This document shows positions 1 through 7,331 of a stretch of 27,168 nt of DNA, in pieces (the stretch's first letter is position 1; each line of letters begins with the position of its first letter). The DNA comes from a virus. The position numbers and the translations under genes are program-made. The DNA lies in IMG/VR virus record IMGVR_UViG_3300009151_000308, positions 1-27,168 of that record, one strand, 5' to 3'. The notes under the pieces are model-generated. The model was not told the DNA's origin and searched no databases. It saw nothing but the letters and a program-made list of their open reading frames with translations.

Positions 1-1
1 C

Positions 2-2491
2 GGGGCTACTACTGTTTCTAGTTTGTCTACTACAGACCCTTTTGGGCCTGCTACCGCTACTATTTCTTTCCCAGCTATTACTATTTTTGATTCGTTGGGT
101 ACTGGCGATTTGGATTGGTGTGTGCCTGAGGCAAATGTAGATATTATTTGGATGTCTCCTCAGTCAGCTGACGGCACTTCTGCTGGTACGCCTTTGTATT
201 ATTGGGAAGGTTACTTTCTCGCTTTTGAGTTTGGCGAAGATGATGCTGGCGGTACTTTGACTATTACATGTAATGGAGCGATGCGTCAGTTAGATAACTT
301 TTTGGCTAAGCCTGAATATTTGACGCATCCTATTTCTTATGAGCAGGCTATCGCTCGCCAGTTTTATTATAGTCTGCATCCTTCAAGTCGCCTTCGAGAA
401 ATTAGTCCTCTTTCTGAAACTCTTGATGAGTTGGATTGGTGGGATACGGTATATAACGCTTCTGATTATGCTAATCTTTCTAACTTTTATCGTCCTGTAA
501 GTATTAAAGATAAGACTCGTTGGACTGGTCTTTTGACTCGTTCTACTGGTAACTTTGAACCTGTTTTGACTACTTATATTCAGGGTTTGTTATCCACTAT
601 GCAAACATCTAGGGGCTGTTTTACTATTTTGTTAGGTAAGGATCGTAGACCTTATTTTAAACATCGTGACCGTTTACATGCGCCTTCTAACGAAACGCTA
701 GTAATTGATTTGTTGTGGCCGGGTGTACAGGTTAGTGTGTCTCAGGATTATTCGCAGCGCCTAAATGTTGTTTATGGTAATGGGCAGTCTTTGTCGGGAT
801 ATTCTTACTCTAACCTTAAAGTTTCTGCCGATGGGTCTAAAACTTATTACCAACCTTTTGCGGCTAGGCGCCAGGTTTATCCTTCTTTGGAAACAAACAT
901 TAATTTTGACCCTAATAAAATGGCTAAAGAAGTTTCGTTGCAGTTCTTTAGTGGTTTAGATGCAGATGAGGCTGCTGCTGTGGCTAGAAAGCATTTGGAG
1001 ATGTTTTCTGAGCCTGGTATTACTGGGTCTTTGACTTTAAAAACTGACCCTCTTGTTAATGGTGTTTCTTATCCTCGTCAAATGATTACAGCTGGTATGT
1101 CTGTTCAGTTGGTAGGGCTTTTTGGCGACCCTAATGGTGTTGTTGTTCATATTACAGAAACGTCTTATTCTGAAGACGGAAGCGTTTCTATCACTTTTGA
1201 TTCAAAGTTTCGTGATCAGTTGACTGTGCAAGAAGTACGTAAGCGCGGGCGTGATTCTATGGTGGTTAATAGAGTTTTGGGCGTTGGCCGTTATGCTCCG
1301 AGTATTCCGGATTTGTTGTTCCCGTGGACTTACGAAAAGCCAGTTTATTCAGGGTACATTCCGCAAGCGTCAGGGTTTATGTGGAATGCTGGCGTGAATT
1401 CTAATACTATTGCTAATGACGTTTCTTTCCCGTGGGCTGGTTTTACTAAAGCGTATCCACCAGGTAAGTCAGGGCATGAGTCTTTTTATGCCAAGATTGA
1501 GGGGCCTGCTAGTACAAATAATGCTGACAGTAACTGGTCTGACCCTACGGTAGTTAATCTTGCGGTTACTGGGCAGGTTGTTGGTGCGCAGTTTGTTGCG
1601 GTCAAATCTGATGGTACACAGTACAAAGTGCCTTTTCATGTTTCTATTTGGTATCAAAATGTTGATGTTTTGACAGGTATGCCTATTTTGCCTACGGCAA
1701 CTGGGGCGGATACTTTTTCTAAAACTATTACAGATCATGCTTTGGTGACTAGTACAGCAACTATTTCTGGCGGTATGTATACGATTACGTTTACTACTCC
1801 TAGGGCGCACAATCTAAAAGTTGGCGATAATGTTTTTGTGATGGCTGACCCCGCGCCAACTATTGATGGGTTGTTGTCTCCAACTTATTACGTGGTCGAT
1901 ACTGTACCAAGTGCAACTAAAATAACTGTCAAGGTAAGTTCTAGTGCTATTTCTGCTGCTGAGGCTAATACTTTGAAGTATGGTGATTCTACTTTTGCTA
2001 GGCAGTATGTAGGGCTTGCTAAATACATTATTGGTGTAAAAGATGCTGCTACTGGGTTTTCTTACCAGCCTGGTCAGTATTACCCGTTTTTTGAAGGTGC
2101 TTGGGAAAACAATAGAGCTGATGGCACTATTATTCAGGACCCTAATGTTGTGGCTAAAACGCCTCCTATTGCTGCGTGGGGTACTCATTATCAAAAGGCT
2201 GGCTATTGGCCTGCTTCATCGCCCGGTCCGGAACGCGATGGAGTAACTGTTCCTACCGGCAGGCTGGTGGATGAAACGCCTTTTAGTTTTGACTTTAAGG
2301 GTACTTCTATTGTTAATGTCAGCCAGTATGAGGCTTTCAATCCTAAGTTGCCTGATGCTGCGCGTGTGGCAGCTTATGTGATGTTTTATTGTGATCAGGA
2401 ATGGAGTGATTCTCAAGGTAAACTTATTCCTAGAACTGAGGATGTCTATTTCTTGGGTCGCTTGTATCACCAACCACCGACGGGACAATAA
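2..2491 (+). CDS. Minor tail protein (tail tip / baseplate hub-like), 5' end cut by the window
   Basis: Large virion protein of at least 829 residues. The frame is already open at base 2 and only a weak TTG lies near the edge (base 23), so the true start is upstream of the window. The first 420 or so residues are a beta-rich region ending in an Arg-rich stretch (VQEVRKRGRD), the layout I associate with actinophage minor tail proteins that sit on the tail tip. Around residues 575-640 there is a small beta domain with an H-x-L-x-V-G-D motif followed by a Y-x-V-x-x-V strand, also found in two leftward fibre-cassette proteins (20632-21246 and 18177-19724). The gene ends TAATG, overlapping the next start by one base, so the two are translationally coupled. 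The tail role is inferred from composition and context; the exact subunit is not identified. Confidence 0.7.
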   Translation, partial: GATTVSSLSTTDPFGPATATISFPAITIFDSLGTGDLDWCVPEANVDIIWMSPQSADGTSAGTPLYYWEGYFLAFEFGEDDAGGTLTITCNGAMRQLDNFLAKPEYLTHPISYEQAIARQFYYSLHPSSRLREISPLSETLDELDWWDTVYNASDYANLSNFYRPVSIKDKTRWTGLLTRSTGNFEPVLTTYIQGLLSTMQTSRGCFTILLGKDRRPYFKHRDRLHAPSNETLVIDLLWPGVQVSVSQDYSQRLNVVYGNGQSLSGYSYSNLKVSADGSKTYYQPFAARRQVYPSLETNINFDPNKMAKEVSLQFFSGLDADEAAAVARKHLEMFSEPGITGSLTLKTDPLVNGVSYPRQMITAGMSVQLVGLFGDPNGVVVHITETSYSEDGSVSITFDSKFRDQLTVQEVRKRGRDSMVVNRVLGVGRYAPSIPDLLFPWTYEKPVYSGYIPQASGFMWNAGVNSNTIANDVSFPWAGFTKAYPPGKSGHESFYAKIEGPASTNNADSNWSDPTVVNLAVTGQVVGAQFVAVKSDGTQYKVPFHVSIWYQNVDVLTGMPILPTATGADTFSKTITDHALVTSTATISGGMYTITFTTPRAHNLKVGDNVFVMADPAPTIDGLLSPTYYVVDTVPSATKITVKVSSSAISAAEANTLKYGDSTFARQYVGLAKYIIGVKDAATGFSYQPGQYYPFFEGAWENNRADGTIIQDPNVVAKTPPIAAWGTHYQKAGYWPASSPGPERDGVTVPTGRLVDETPFSFDFKGTSIVNVSQYEAFNPKLPDAARVAAYVMFYCDQEWSDSQGKLIPRTEDVYFLGRLYHQPPTGQ

Positions 2492-2868
2492 TGTTAGGTA
2501 TTGCTACTAATGAAACATATAACCGTTTTGTTGAACTTATTAAATCGCAAAACTGCTATATGTCGCTTCATTTTGACTATCCGTCTAATGTTGACCCTAC
2601 TGCCACTGAGTTAACTTCTGGCGGGTACAAGCGTCAGCAAATCAGCTGGTCTACATCTACGATTTCTTTGGTTAACTCTAACCGTATTACTTTTAGTGGT
2701 TTAACGTCGTGCACGATTAAATATGTGGGTATTTTTGATGATTTAACCGGCGGGTATCTTTTGTTTAAACTTCCGTTGACTGACCCTATTGTTATTATTA
2801 ATTCTGGGGCTTATCAGGTTGCGCCTAATGATTTGTTTATCGCTTTTGGTTCATCTGGTGACGTCTAA
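2491..2868 (+). CDS. Putative virion-associated protein
   Basis: 125 residues, not recognised. The ATG shares its A with the TAA of the minor tail gene, so it is coupled to it. The protein is beta-rich and polar with no membrane segment or signal peptide, and ends with short strands ('YLLFKLPL', 'YQVAPNDLFIAFG'). Its place between the minor tail protein and the fibre genes suggests a small tail-tip or fibre-attachment protein; this is inference from position only. Its stop codon lies inside a strong inverted repeat (2863-2886). Confidence 0.6.
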   Translation: MLGIATNETYNRFVELIKSQNCYMSLHFDYPSNVDPTATELTSGGYKRQQISWSTSTISLVNSNRITFSGLTSCTIKYVGIFDDLTGGYLLFKLPLTDPIVIINSGAYQVAPNDLFIAFGSSGDV

Positions 2869-2886
2869 GTCTTGGTAGACTAAGAC
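2863..2886 (+). other. Hairpin spanning a stop codon in the tail operon
   Basis: Inverted repeat GTCT-a-AGTCT, loop TGGT, AGACT-a-AGAC: nine paired bases with one A/A mismatch and a 4-base loop. It covers the stop of the 2491 gene and is followed by TATTGTTTT. It could be a weak terminator or an mRNA-processing or stability hairpin that sets the level of the fibre genes downstream. The T-tract is interrupted, so full termination is doubtful. Confidence 0.5.
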
Positions 2887-2906
2887 TATTGTTTTAAGGA
2901 GTTTAA

Positions 2907-3017
2907 GTGGCTGCCCATACCTATCCGATTACTATCAATCAGGGTTCTGAGTGGGCTTTTTCGTTTACTTATTCAACTAAATTGAAACTGGAAGGTCTGG
3001 TCCTGTCTAATGGCTAA
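2907..3017 (+). CDS. 36-residue truncated paralogue of the downstream tail protein
   Basis: Short GTG-start ORF with a strong ribosome binding site (AAGGAG at 2896-2901, 5 bases before the start). Its product matches the first 25-30 residues of the next gene: 'AAHTYPITINQGSEW' here against 'NAHPYPIKIDQGGTW' there, then 'FTYSTKLK' against 'LTYKINST'. It then stops, overlapping the next ATG (3010) by 8 bases. Either it is the leftover head of a duplicated gene whose rest was deleted, or a kept leader peptide that supplies ribosomes to the 3010 gene, which has only a weak site of its own. The reading frame and homology are seen directly; function is inferred. Confidence 0.6.
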   Translation: MAAHTYPITINQGSEWAFSFTYSTKLKLEGLVLSNG

Positions 3018-3357
3018 TGCGCATCCTTACCCAATTAAGATAGATCAAGGTGGTACCTGGACCCTATCTTTGACTTATAAAATTAACAGCACTCTGGTTA
3101 ATTTGACTGGTTTTACAGCGTCAATGATGGTGCGTACAAATTACACAGATGACAATCCTTTGCTATCTTTAACTACTGCTAATGGCGGTATTGCTTTGGG
3201 AGGCACTGCTGGCACTATCATAATTACTGCTTCGGCCATTAAGACTGCTGCTATTCCTGCTGGACAGGCTGTTTACGATTTGGAACTATATACAGGTAGT
3301 GAGGTTCGTAAGCTTCTGCGCGGTGATGTGACGATTGTGCCTGAGGTTACTCGATGA
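3010..3357 (+). CDS. Small tail/baseplate accessory protein (BppU N-terminal-like fold)
   Basis: 115 residues, all-beta. The pattern is an N-terminal 'IKIDQGGTW' strand pair, a central 'TANGGIALGGTAGTI' segment, 'IPAGQAVYDLELY', and a C-terminal 'LLRGDVTIVPEVTR'. This is the layout of small phage proteins encoded beside collagen-like or fibre proteins and resembling the N-terminal domain of upper baseplate proteins. The leftward gene at 20632-21246 has the same ending order (strand, 'GSEGIIQL', 'LTPGQFSIDIYA', 'VTSPIANPQVKLVSG'), so the two are probably paralogous. The start overlaps the truncated paralogue upstream, and the gene ends ATGA into the collagen-like gene. Virion role inferred from family resemblance and context. 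Confidence 0.6.
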   Translation: MANAHPYPIKIDQGGTWTLSLTYKINSTLVNLTGFTASMMVRTNYTDDNPLLSLTTANGGIALGGTAGTIIITASAIKTAAIPAGQAVYDLELYTGSEVRKLLRGDVTIVPEVTR

Positions 3358-3740
3358 GCGAAATTGTTGAAATTGGCAAGGATACGGTCAATTTGACGGT
3401 TGTTGATAATAATGTGTCCCTGAATGTCACTACATCGCAAATAACCCTTGAAACGGCTTCTGTGGGCCCTCAAGGGGTTGCTGGGGTTGCTGGACCAACT
3501 GGACCCGCAGGACCTACTGGACCTGCCGGACCTACCGGACCTACAGGCGGCACTTTTACATACACACAGGGCAGCCCTGCGTCTACATGGACTATTACAC
3601 ACAATTTGGGTTATAGACCGCAAGTTAGTGTTATAGATTCCGCAAACAGTTTAGTTGAGGGCGACTTTGCTTATCCGACCGTTGATACAATGATATTAAC
3701 TTTTTCATCTGCTTTTTCTGGTGTAGCATATTTATCTTAA
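3354..3740 (+). CDS. Collagen-like tail fibre / adhesin protein
   Basis: 128 residues in three parts. Residues 1-37 are a beta head. Residues 38-64 are nine uninterrupted Gly-X-Y triplets (GPQ GVA GVA GPT GPA GPT GPA GPT GPT). Residues 72-128 form a C-terminal domain with 'WTITHNLGYRPQVSV' and an ending 'SGVAYLS'. Gly-X-Y repeats in phage proteins form short trimeric collagen-like shafts. The C-terminal domain has the same T-x-T-H-x-L-G signature as the end of the next gene's product, so both probably carry the same tip or trimerisation module. ATGA overlap with the upstream gene. Likely function: trimeric fibre joining the tail tip to a host-binding tip. Confidence 0.75.
   Translation: MSEIVEIGKDTVNLTVVDNNVSLNVTTSQITLETASVGPQGVAGVAGPTGPAGPTGPAGPTGPTGGTFTYTQGSPASTWTITHNLGYRPQVSVIDSANSLVEGDFAYPTVDTMILTFSSAFSGVAYLS
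3465..3545 (+). repeat. Collagen-type Gly-X-Y coding repeat
   Basis: Nine tandem 9-base units coding Gly-Pro/Val-X, mostly GGACCTxCx. Near-identical units are prone to slippage, so copy number may vary between relatives. Confidence 0.85.
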
Positions 3741-3754
3741 GGAGATAATGACTA

Positions 3755-5074
3755 ATGGCACGTAAATTTTTAACTAAAATTGATTTGAACGGAAATGAAC
3801 TAACTAACTTTGCTGTTCAAAACTTAGGTACCCTTCCGGGCTCTGCTGCATATGGTCAATTGGTCTTTTACACTTCTGACAACACCCTTAGATATAACAC
3901 CAGCAGTGTGCTCGGTTCACCTAGCTGGCAGACCGTCAGCAATGGTGCTGGATCCTTTATTTTGGGTTCTACCACTATTAATTTGGGCTCAACCGCTGCA
4001 ACTGTTAGTGGCCTTACACTTAGTACTTCTAGTGTTTGGAATGGTAACGCAATTGGCGTTGGTTATGGTGGTACTGGAACGTCTACTGGTTCTATTACAG
4101 GTACCGGCGCCCTTACTTTTACAGCCGGCGGGACAAACACCAACATTAACTTAGTACCCCTTGGTACGGGATCTGTAGATGTTGCTAGCAAAAAAATTAC
4201 AAGTGTTGCGGACCCTACTCTTGCTCAAGATGCTGCTACTAAAGCTTACGTAGATACTCAGGTTGGTACTGTTGCTAGTGGTCTAAATGCCCATGATGCT
4301 GTGGCGTACGCTACAACTGGCGCTCTAGGTACTACAGGTAACCTTGTTGGTGGAACTATTACCACTACCCATACCACCCCATTTCTTACGCTAACTATTG
4401 CTACTTCAACTAACTGGACCTCTATTACAATTGACGGTCAGTCTCTAACCGTTGGCGATCGTGTTCTTATCAAGAATCAAGCTACTACTTCGCAAAATGG
4501 TATCTACACAGTAACTTCCGTTGGTGCTATCGGCAACACAACCTCGTTTGTATTTACTCGTGCAGCCGATGCTGATACTGTTGGTGAACTTAGTGCAGGC
4601 GATTTCTGTTACGTTCTTAACGGCACTACCAACGGTCGTTTTACGTATGTTGAAACAGCAACCGTTTCTACTCTTGGATCTAGCGCAATTACTTACTCGG
4701 TTTTGTCTAATGGTAACTTGACCAGTATTGTTACTGCAGCGCAGGGCGGTACTGGCGCTAGCAACACTGCTACGCTAAATAACTTCCTTGTTGGTGATGG
4801 CACTAACTTTGTTGCTACTAACCCTGCTAGTGCAAGAGCTGCTCTTAGTGTTTCTGGTAAATACTCTGGTTCAGTATCTTTTAGTGCAGCTACTACTGCA
4901 ACAGTTACACATGGTCTTGGAACATCTGCACTTATTGTTCAAGTATACGATAACGGTTCTCCGGCAAACTTAGTTGATTTTGATGTAAGTATTGCTGCTG
5001 CTTCGCCGTACACTATTACTTTAACTTCAGCAACAACAATCACGGGTACGTATTCTGTTGTTGTTATTGGCTAG
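3755..5074 (+). CDS. Tail fibre protein
   Basis: 439 residues, Thr/Ser/Gly-rich with many short beta strands, as in fibrous phage proteins. A central 'AQDAATKAYVD' (about residue 155) is a common tail-fibre motif and probably starts a short coiled coil. The C-terminal 75 residues contain 'ATVTHGLGTSALIVQVYD' and a terminal 'GTYSVVVIG', matching the end domain of the upstream collagen-like protein. The ribosome binding site AAGGAG (3739-3744) lies 10 bases before the ATG; an out-of-frame ATG at 3748 ends after four more codons and is not the start. Likely part of the host-recognition fibre. Confidence 0.75.
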   Translation: MARKFLTKIDLNGNELTNFAVQNLGTLPGSAAYGQLVFYTSDNTLRYNTSSVLGSPSWQTVSNGAGSFILGSTTINLGSTAATVSGLTLSTSSVWNGNAIGVGYGGTGTSTGSITGTGALTFTAGGTNTNINLVPLGTGSVDVASKKITSVADPTLAQDAATKAYVDTQVGTVASGLNAHDAVAYATTGALGTTGNLVGGTITTTHTTPFLTLTIATSTNWTSITIDGQSLTVGDRVLIKNQATTSQNGIYTVTSVGAIGNTTSFVFTRAADADTVGELSAGDFCYVLNGTTNGRFTYVETATVSTLGSSAITYSVLSNGNLTSIVTAAQGGTGASNTATLNNFLVGDGTNFVATNPASARAALSVSGKYSGSVSFSAATTATVTHGLGTSALIVQVYDNGSPANLVDFDVSIAAASPYTITLTSATTITGTYSVVVIG

Positions 5075-5086
5075 TAGGGGTTTGTA

Positions 5087-6265
5087 ATGTCTAGGGTATT
5101 TAAAACAAATATCAGTGCACCAAATATTATTGCAACTAATACGGTGTATGGTGCTGCGGTGGATGTTACTACTATAAGCTCAGGTTCATTAAATGTTCGT
5201 ACAGATGGTGCAATAACTCTTACCTCAAGTACGGGTCAGCCTATGAGTGTAGATGCATCAACGGGCATAATTCAGGCTGCCACAAGTGTGATTGCAAATC
5301 TTGGTAATGTTGATGCTTGGGATAATTCCTCAACACTGCCATCAGTAACAACAGGTTATGGAAATGTTAGGGCTATCAACCAAATTATTACCAGTAGTAC
5401 TGCTTCAAATTCTATTAAAACTTCTGGTGGAATTGTTACTGGAGGTAGCCTTAATATAACTTCTAGTGCCATACCTTTAACCGTTACTACAACTGCTGGA
5501 GCAAGTTTTACGGGTGGATATTTAGCTACTTTTAGTAATCCTTTTGATCAAACTACTAATTTAGTTACTATTGACTCTGCGGGGAATATAAATACACAAG
5601 CTGGTTTAACTGCTGGCCCTATACAGTGCAATGGTACATTCACTCTTCCAGCAACCGGAACCCCCGGTTCAGGAGGTTACTCTGCAGGCTCTATTGGATT
5701 TGACTCCGCTAGTAATAAATTTTATGGAACTACAACTACAACTAGTGGTAGAGGGCTTATTCCATCTATTCAAAAGCAAGTTCTTGCTGGAAATAGCTCC
5801 GCCGCTACCACTAATACTTTAGTTAACGTATTTCCAACTACCCCTGGATTACCTATTGAAGCGGCTAAACTTTATTACTTTAAGGCAACCTATCATTTTA
5901 ATACCACTTGGACTTCAGGAACGGCGGTTGCTAACGTAGCTTTCACGTTTGCTAATGCCCCAGTAGCAATTAAGTACACCATAAAAACTTACAATGCCAC
6001 TACTGCAAACTCGGCTTTAGAATACAATGCCGTGCGTACTACCGCAGCGGCCTCTCAAGCAACTGCTGCTTTTACAGCCTCTAGGAACTCAACGGCTGAA
6101 ATTGAAGGTTACTTTACATCCAATGCGACAACGGGTGGAACTATGACTCCTCAATTTAGTATGTCAACCACAGGATCATCCACAGTAGTTTCACAGTTTT
6201 CTACTTTTGAGATTCAAAAAATAGGTACTACAGGTACTCAAAATATTGCTGGTGCATGGGCATAA
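5087..6265 (+). CDS. Tail fibre / putative receptor-binding protein
   Basis: 392 residues. The first 220 are Ser/Thr/Gly-rich fibrous sequence with repeated short 'DSAGNINT'- and 'VDASTG'-like turns. A 'GFDSASNKFYGTT' segment precedes a separate C-terminal domain of about 165 residues, beginning near 'LIPSIQKQVLAG' and ending 'FEIQKIGTTG...AGAWA'. That domain looks like a jelly-roll beta tip, as in receptor-binding proteins, but I cannot name a family. The start follows AGGGGT at a short distance. It is the last clear structural gene of the rightward run. Receptor-binding role inferred from terminal position and shape. Confidence 0.65.
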   Translation: MSRVFKTNISAPNIIATNTVYGAAVDVTTISSGSLNVRTDGAITLTSSTGQPMSVDASTGIIQAATSVIANLGNVDAWDNSSTLPSVTTGYGNVRAINQIITSSTASNSIKTSGGIVTGGSLNITSSAIPLTVTTTAGASFTGGYLATFSNPFDQTTNLVTIDSAGNINTQAGLTAGPIQCNGTFTLPATGTPGSGGYSAGSIGFDSASNKFYGTTTTTSGRGLIPSIQKQVLAGNSSAATTNTLVNVFPTTPGLPIEAAKLYYFKATYHFNTTWTSGTAVANVAFTFANAPVAIKYTIKTYNATTANSALEYNAVRTTAAASQATAAFTASRNSTAEIEGYFTSNATTGGTMTPQFSMSTTGSSTVVSQFSTFEIQKIGTTGTQNIAGAWA

Positions 6266-6276
6266 TAATAGTTTAA

Positions 6277-6308
6277 TTAACAAGTTGTCATAACATATAT
6301 GCTAGTAT
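6277..6308 (+). promoter_or_regulatory. Candidate promoter before the 6338 gene
   Basis: TTAACA at 6277-6282 resembles a -35 box; TATGCT at 6298-6303 resembles a -10 box with a short 15-base spacer. The string TATGCTAGTA also occurs at the better promoter at 15417. Weak evidence. Confidence 0.3.
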
Positions 6309-6337
6309 TTCCTTGACCATCTAACTAGGAGTAAAAC

Positions 6338-6565
6338 ATGGCCATCGATTACGACGCTCTGCTATCTGCTGAGCAAAAGCAAACAATCATTGAGAACCGT
6401 ATTCAGCAGTTTGCTGCCGATATGTTTCAAACTGAACTAAATCGTGAGATTCATGTACGCGCAGGTAATGAAGATGCTATTACTGGTTCTGACGAATCTA
6501 TTGCATTTTTGAAGATTGCTATTGATGTTCATCAGGAAGAATTGGCTAAAATTTCTGCCGAGTGA
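6338..6565 (+). CDS. Small phage protein of unknown function
   Basis: 75 residues, helical and charged, no membrane segment or Cys; not recognised. The ribosome binding site AGGAG lies 7 bases before the ATG. It is separated from the fibre gene by a 72-base gap that may hold its own promoter. It is the last rightward gene before the convergence zone, and the bidirectional terminator starts about 25 bases after its stop. Confidence 0.65.
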   Translation: MAIDYDALLSAEQKQTIIENRIQQFAADMFQTELNREIHVRAGNEDAITGSDESIAFLKIAIDVHQEELAKISAE

Positions 6566-6582
6566 CCTGTTTTTGGGCATAA

Positions 6583-6633
6583 AAAAAAGACCAAATGGGG
6601 CGCCCCCGAAGGGGTGCCCCATTGGCTTTATAC
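6583..6633. terminator. Strong bidirectional intrinsic terminator
   Basis: Near-perfect stem from 6591-6606 pairing with 6611-6625 (CCAA-a-TGGGGCgCCCC, loop CGAA, GGGGtGCCCCATTGG). On the minus strand it is followed by TCTTTTTTTT, a full terminator for the leftward operon. On the plus strand the tail CTTTATAC is weaker but may stop the 6338 gene. Confidence 0.85.
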
Positions 6634-6724
6634 ATTGACGTAATGCATAACGCACACACCAAATAAAACACGACTAAGGAAAATGTCTCATTGGTTTTAT
6701 GCATTAGCGTAATGTAGTTGCACA
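6620..6724. repeat. Two imperfect direct repeats with palindromic cores
   Basis: Copy 1 starts at 6620 and copy 2 at 6689, 69 bases apart. Both read CATTGGyTTTATrCATT, then two variable bases, then CGTAATG. Each ends in a small palindrome: CATTG-ACG-TAATG at 6633-6645 and CATTA-GCG-TAATG at 6702-6714. This form suggests binding sites for a dimeric regulator or replication protein. No partner is identified. Confidence 0.6.
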
Positions 6725-6801
6725 TGTTGCGTCCGGTTTTTACCTTGCACTGTCTACCACACAAGGCTTGGTATGTGCATGCACGCAGGCCTCTGTCTAT
6801 T

Positions 6802-6831
6802 TGCATATCAGCGAGGGGCCACTCACGTCAA
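6802..6831 (-). promoter_or_regulatory. Candidate leftward promoter inside the non-coding zone
   Basis: On the minus strand, TTGACG (6831-6826), an 18-base spacer, then TATGCA (6807-6802). Transcription from here would cross both direct repeats and stop at the 6583-6633 terminator, giving an RNA of about 210 bases with no convincing ORF. Confidence 0.35.
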
Positions 6832-6971
6832 TGTCTTTCGGGTATTGCTACGTGCGTCGTGCGGGCGATACATCAAATAAATAGTCAGTCGACCTTAAAC
6901 TACTGCCAGAACAACAGTAAGCATAGGCAGGTTGACGTTTGCTCCCTGGAAAGGAGTCAGACGCACTTTAC

Positions 6972-7331
6972 TTAAGGTATCGTAACTGCGGGAGCAGTCA
7001 TCTTGGGGGGTAGACCCAAGTCTTTTCCAACAGGATCACCAATGTACAGGTCATTTTCTGTCATTCGTGTCGGTGGACGTTGTGCTGCTGGCGCACCGTT
7101 TGGCACACCAGCTTTTGCTGGAACAGGTACGGTCAAGGGTCCTTGACCTACGTGACCTTCAGCAAACCAGATTGCTACTTGCCGTACTGAATCAAATACG
7201 GTCAAGACGCGAGTGAGGATTCCTGAGAGGTTTCCAAACTGGTTGAGTCGGTCAAGGTTTCTTGCTCCGTTAGTCTTTGCCCAGGAGAATCCAAAAATGG
7301 AGACTGCTGTTGCCACAATAAGTAAGCCCAT
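6972..7331 (-). CDS. Small membrane-anchored protein, last gene of the P1 operon
   Basis: 119 residues, not recognised. Residues 1-18 (MGLLIVATAVSIFGFSWA) are a hydrophobic N-terminal anchor or signal. A helical middle part follows (residues 25-60), then a Pro/Ala-rich tail ('VPVPAKAGVPNGAPAAQ'). The ribosome binding site AAGGAAG sits 6 bases before the ATG. Its first 43 codons overlap the end of the upstream 7202-8182 gene in another frame (130 bases), unusually long even for a phage. A lysis or envelope role is possible but nothing in the sequence shows it. Confidence 0.6.
   Translation of the reverse strand: MGLLIVATAVSIFGFSWAKTNGARNLDRLNQFGNLSGILTRVLTVFDSVRQVAIWFAEGHVGQGPLTVPVPAKAGVPNGAPAAQRPPTRMTENDLYIGDPVGKDLGLPPKMTAPAVTIP

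Larger units (their letters stand above)
6566..6971. other. 406-bp non-coding convergence zone
   Basis: No convincing gene. It holds, left to right: the bidirectional terminator; the two direct repeats; a 10-base palindrome GTGCATGCAC near 6775; and a series of inverted repeats. These are CCTC...GAGG (about 6790-6817), GTATTGC...GCGATAC (6842-6871), CTGCC...GGCAG (6903-6930) and CTCC...GGAG (6942-6956). An open frame on the plus strand (6718-6975) has no ribosome binding site and atypical composition. Possible roles: a non-coding RNA, a replication origin, or a long 3' untranslated region of the leftward operon. Confidence 0.55.

Noticed and set aside
3465-3545. Tandem repeat as a CRISPR-like or satellite element
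   Set aside because: The 9-base units keep frame and code Gly-X-Y; it is a collagen-like coding repeat.
6718-6975. Plus-strand open frame of 85 codons in the convergence zone
   Set aside because: No ribosome binding site, unusual composition with many Cys/His/Ser codons, and it covers hairpins and repeats and ends at the stop of the opposite gene.
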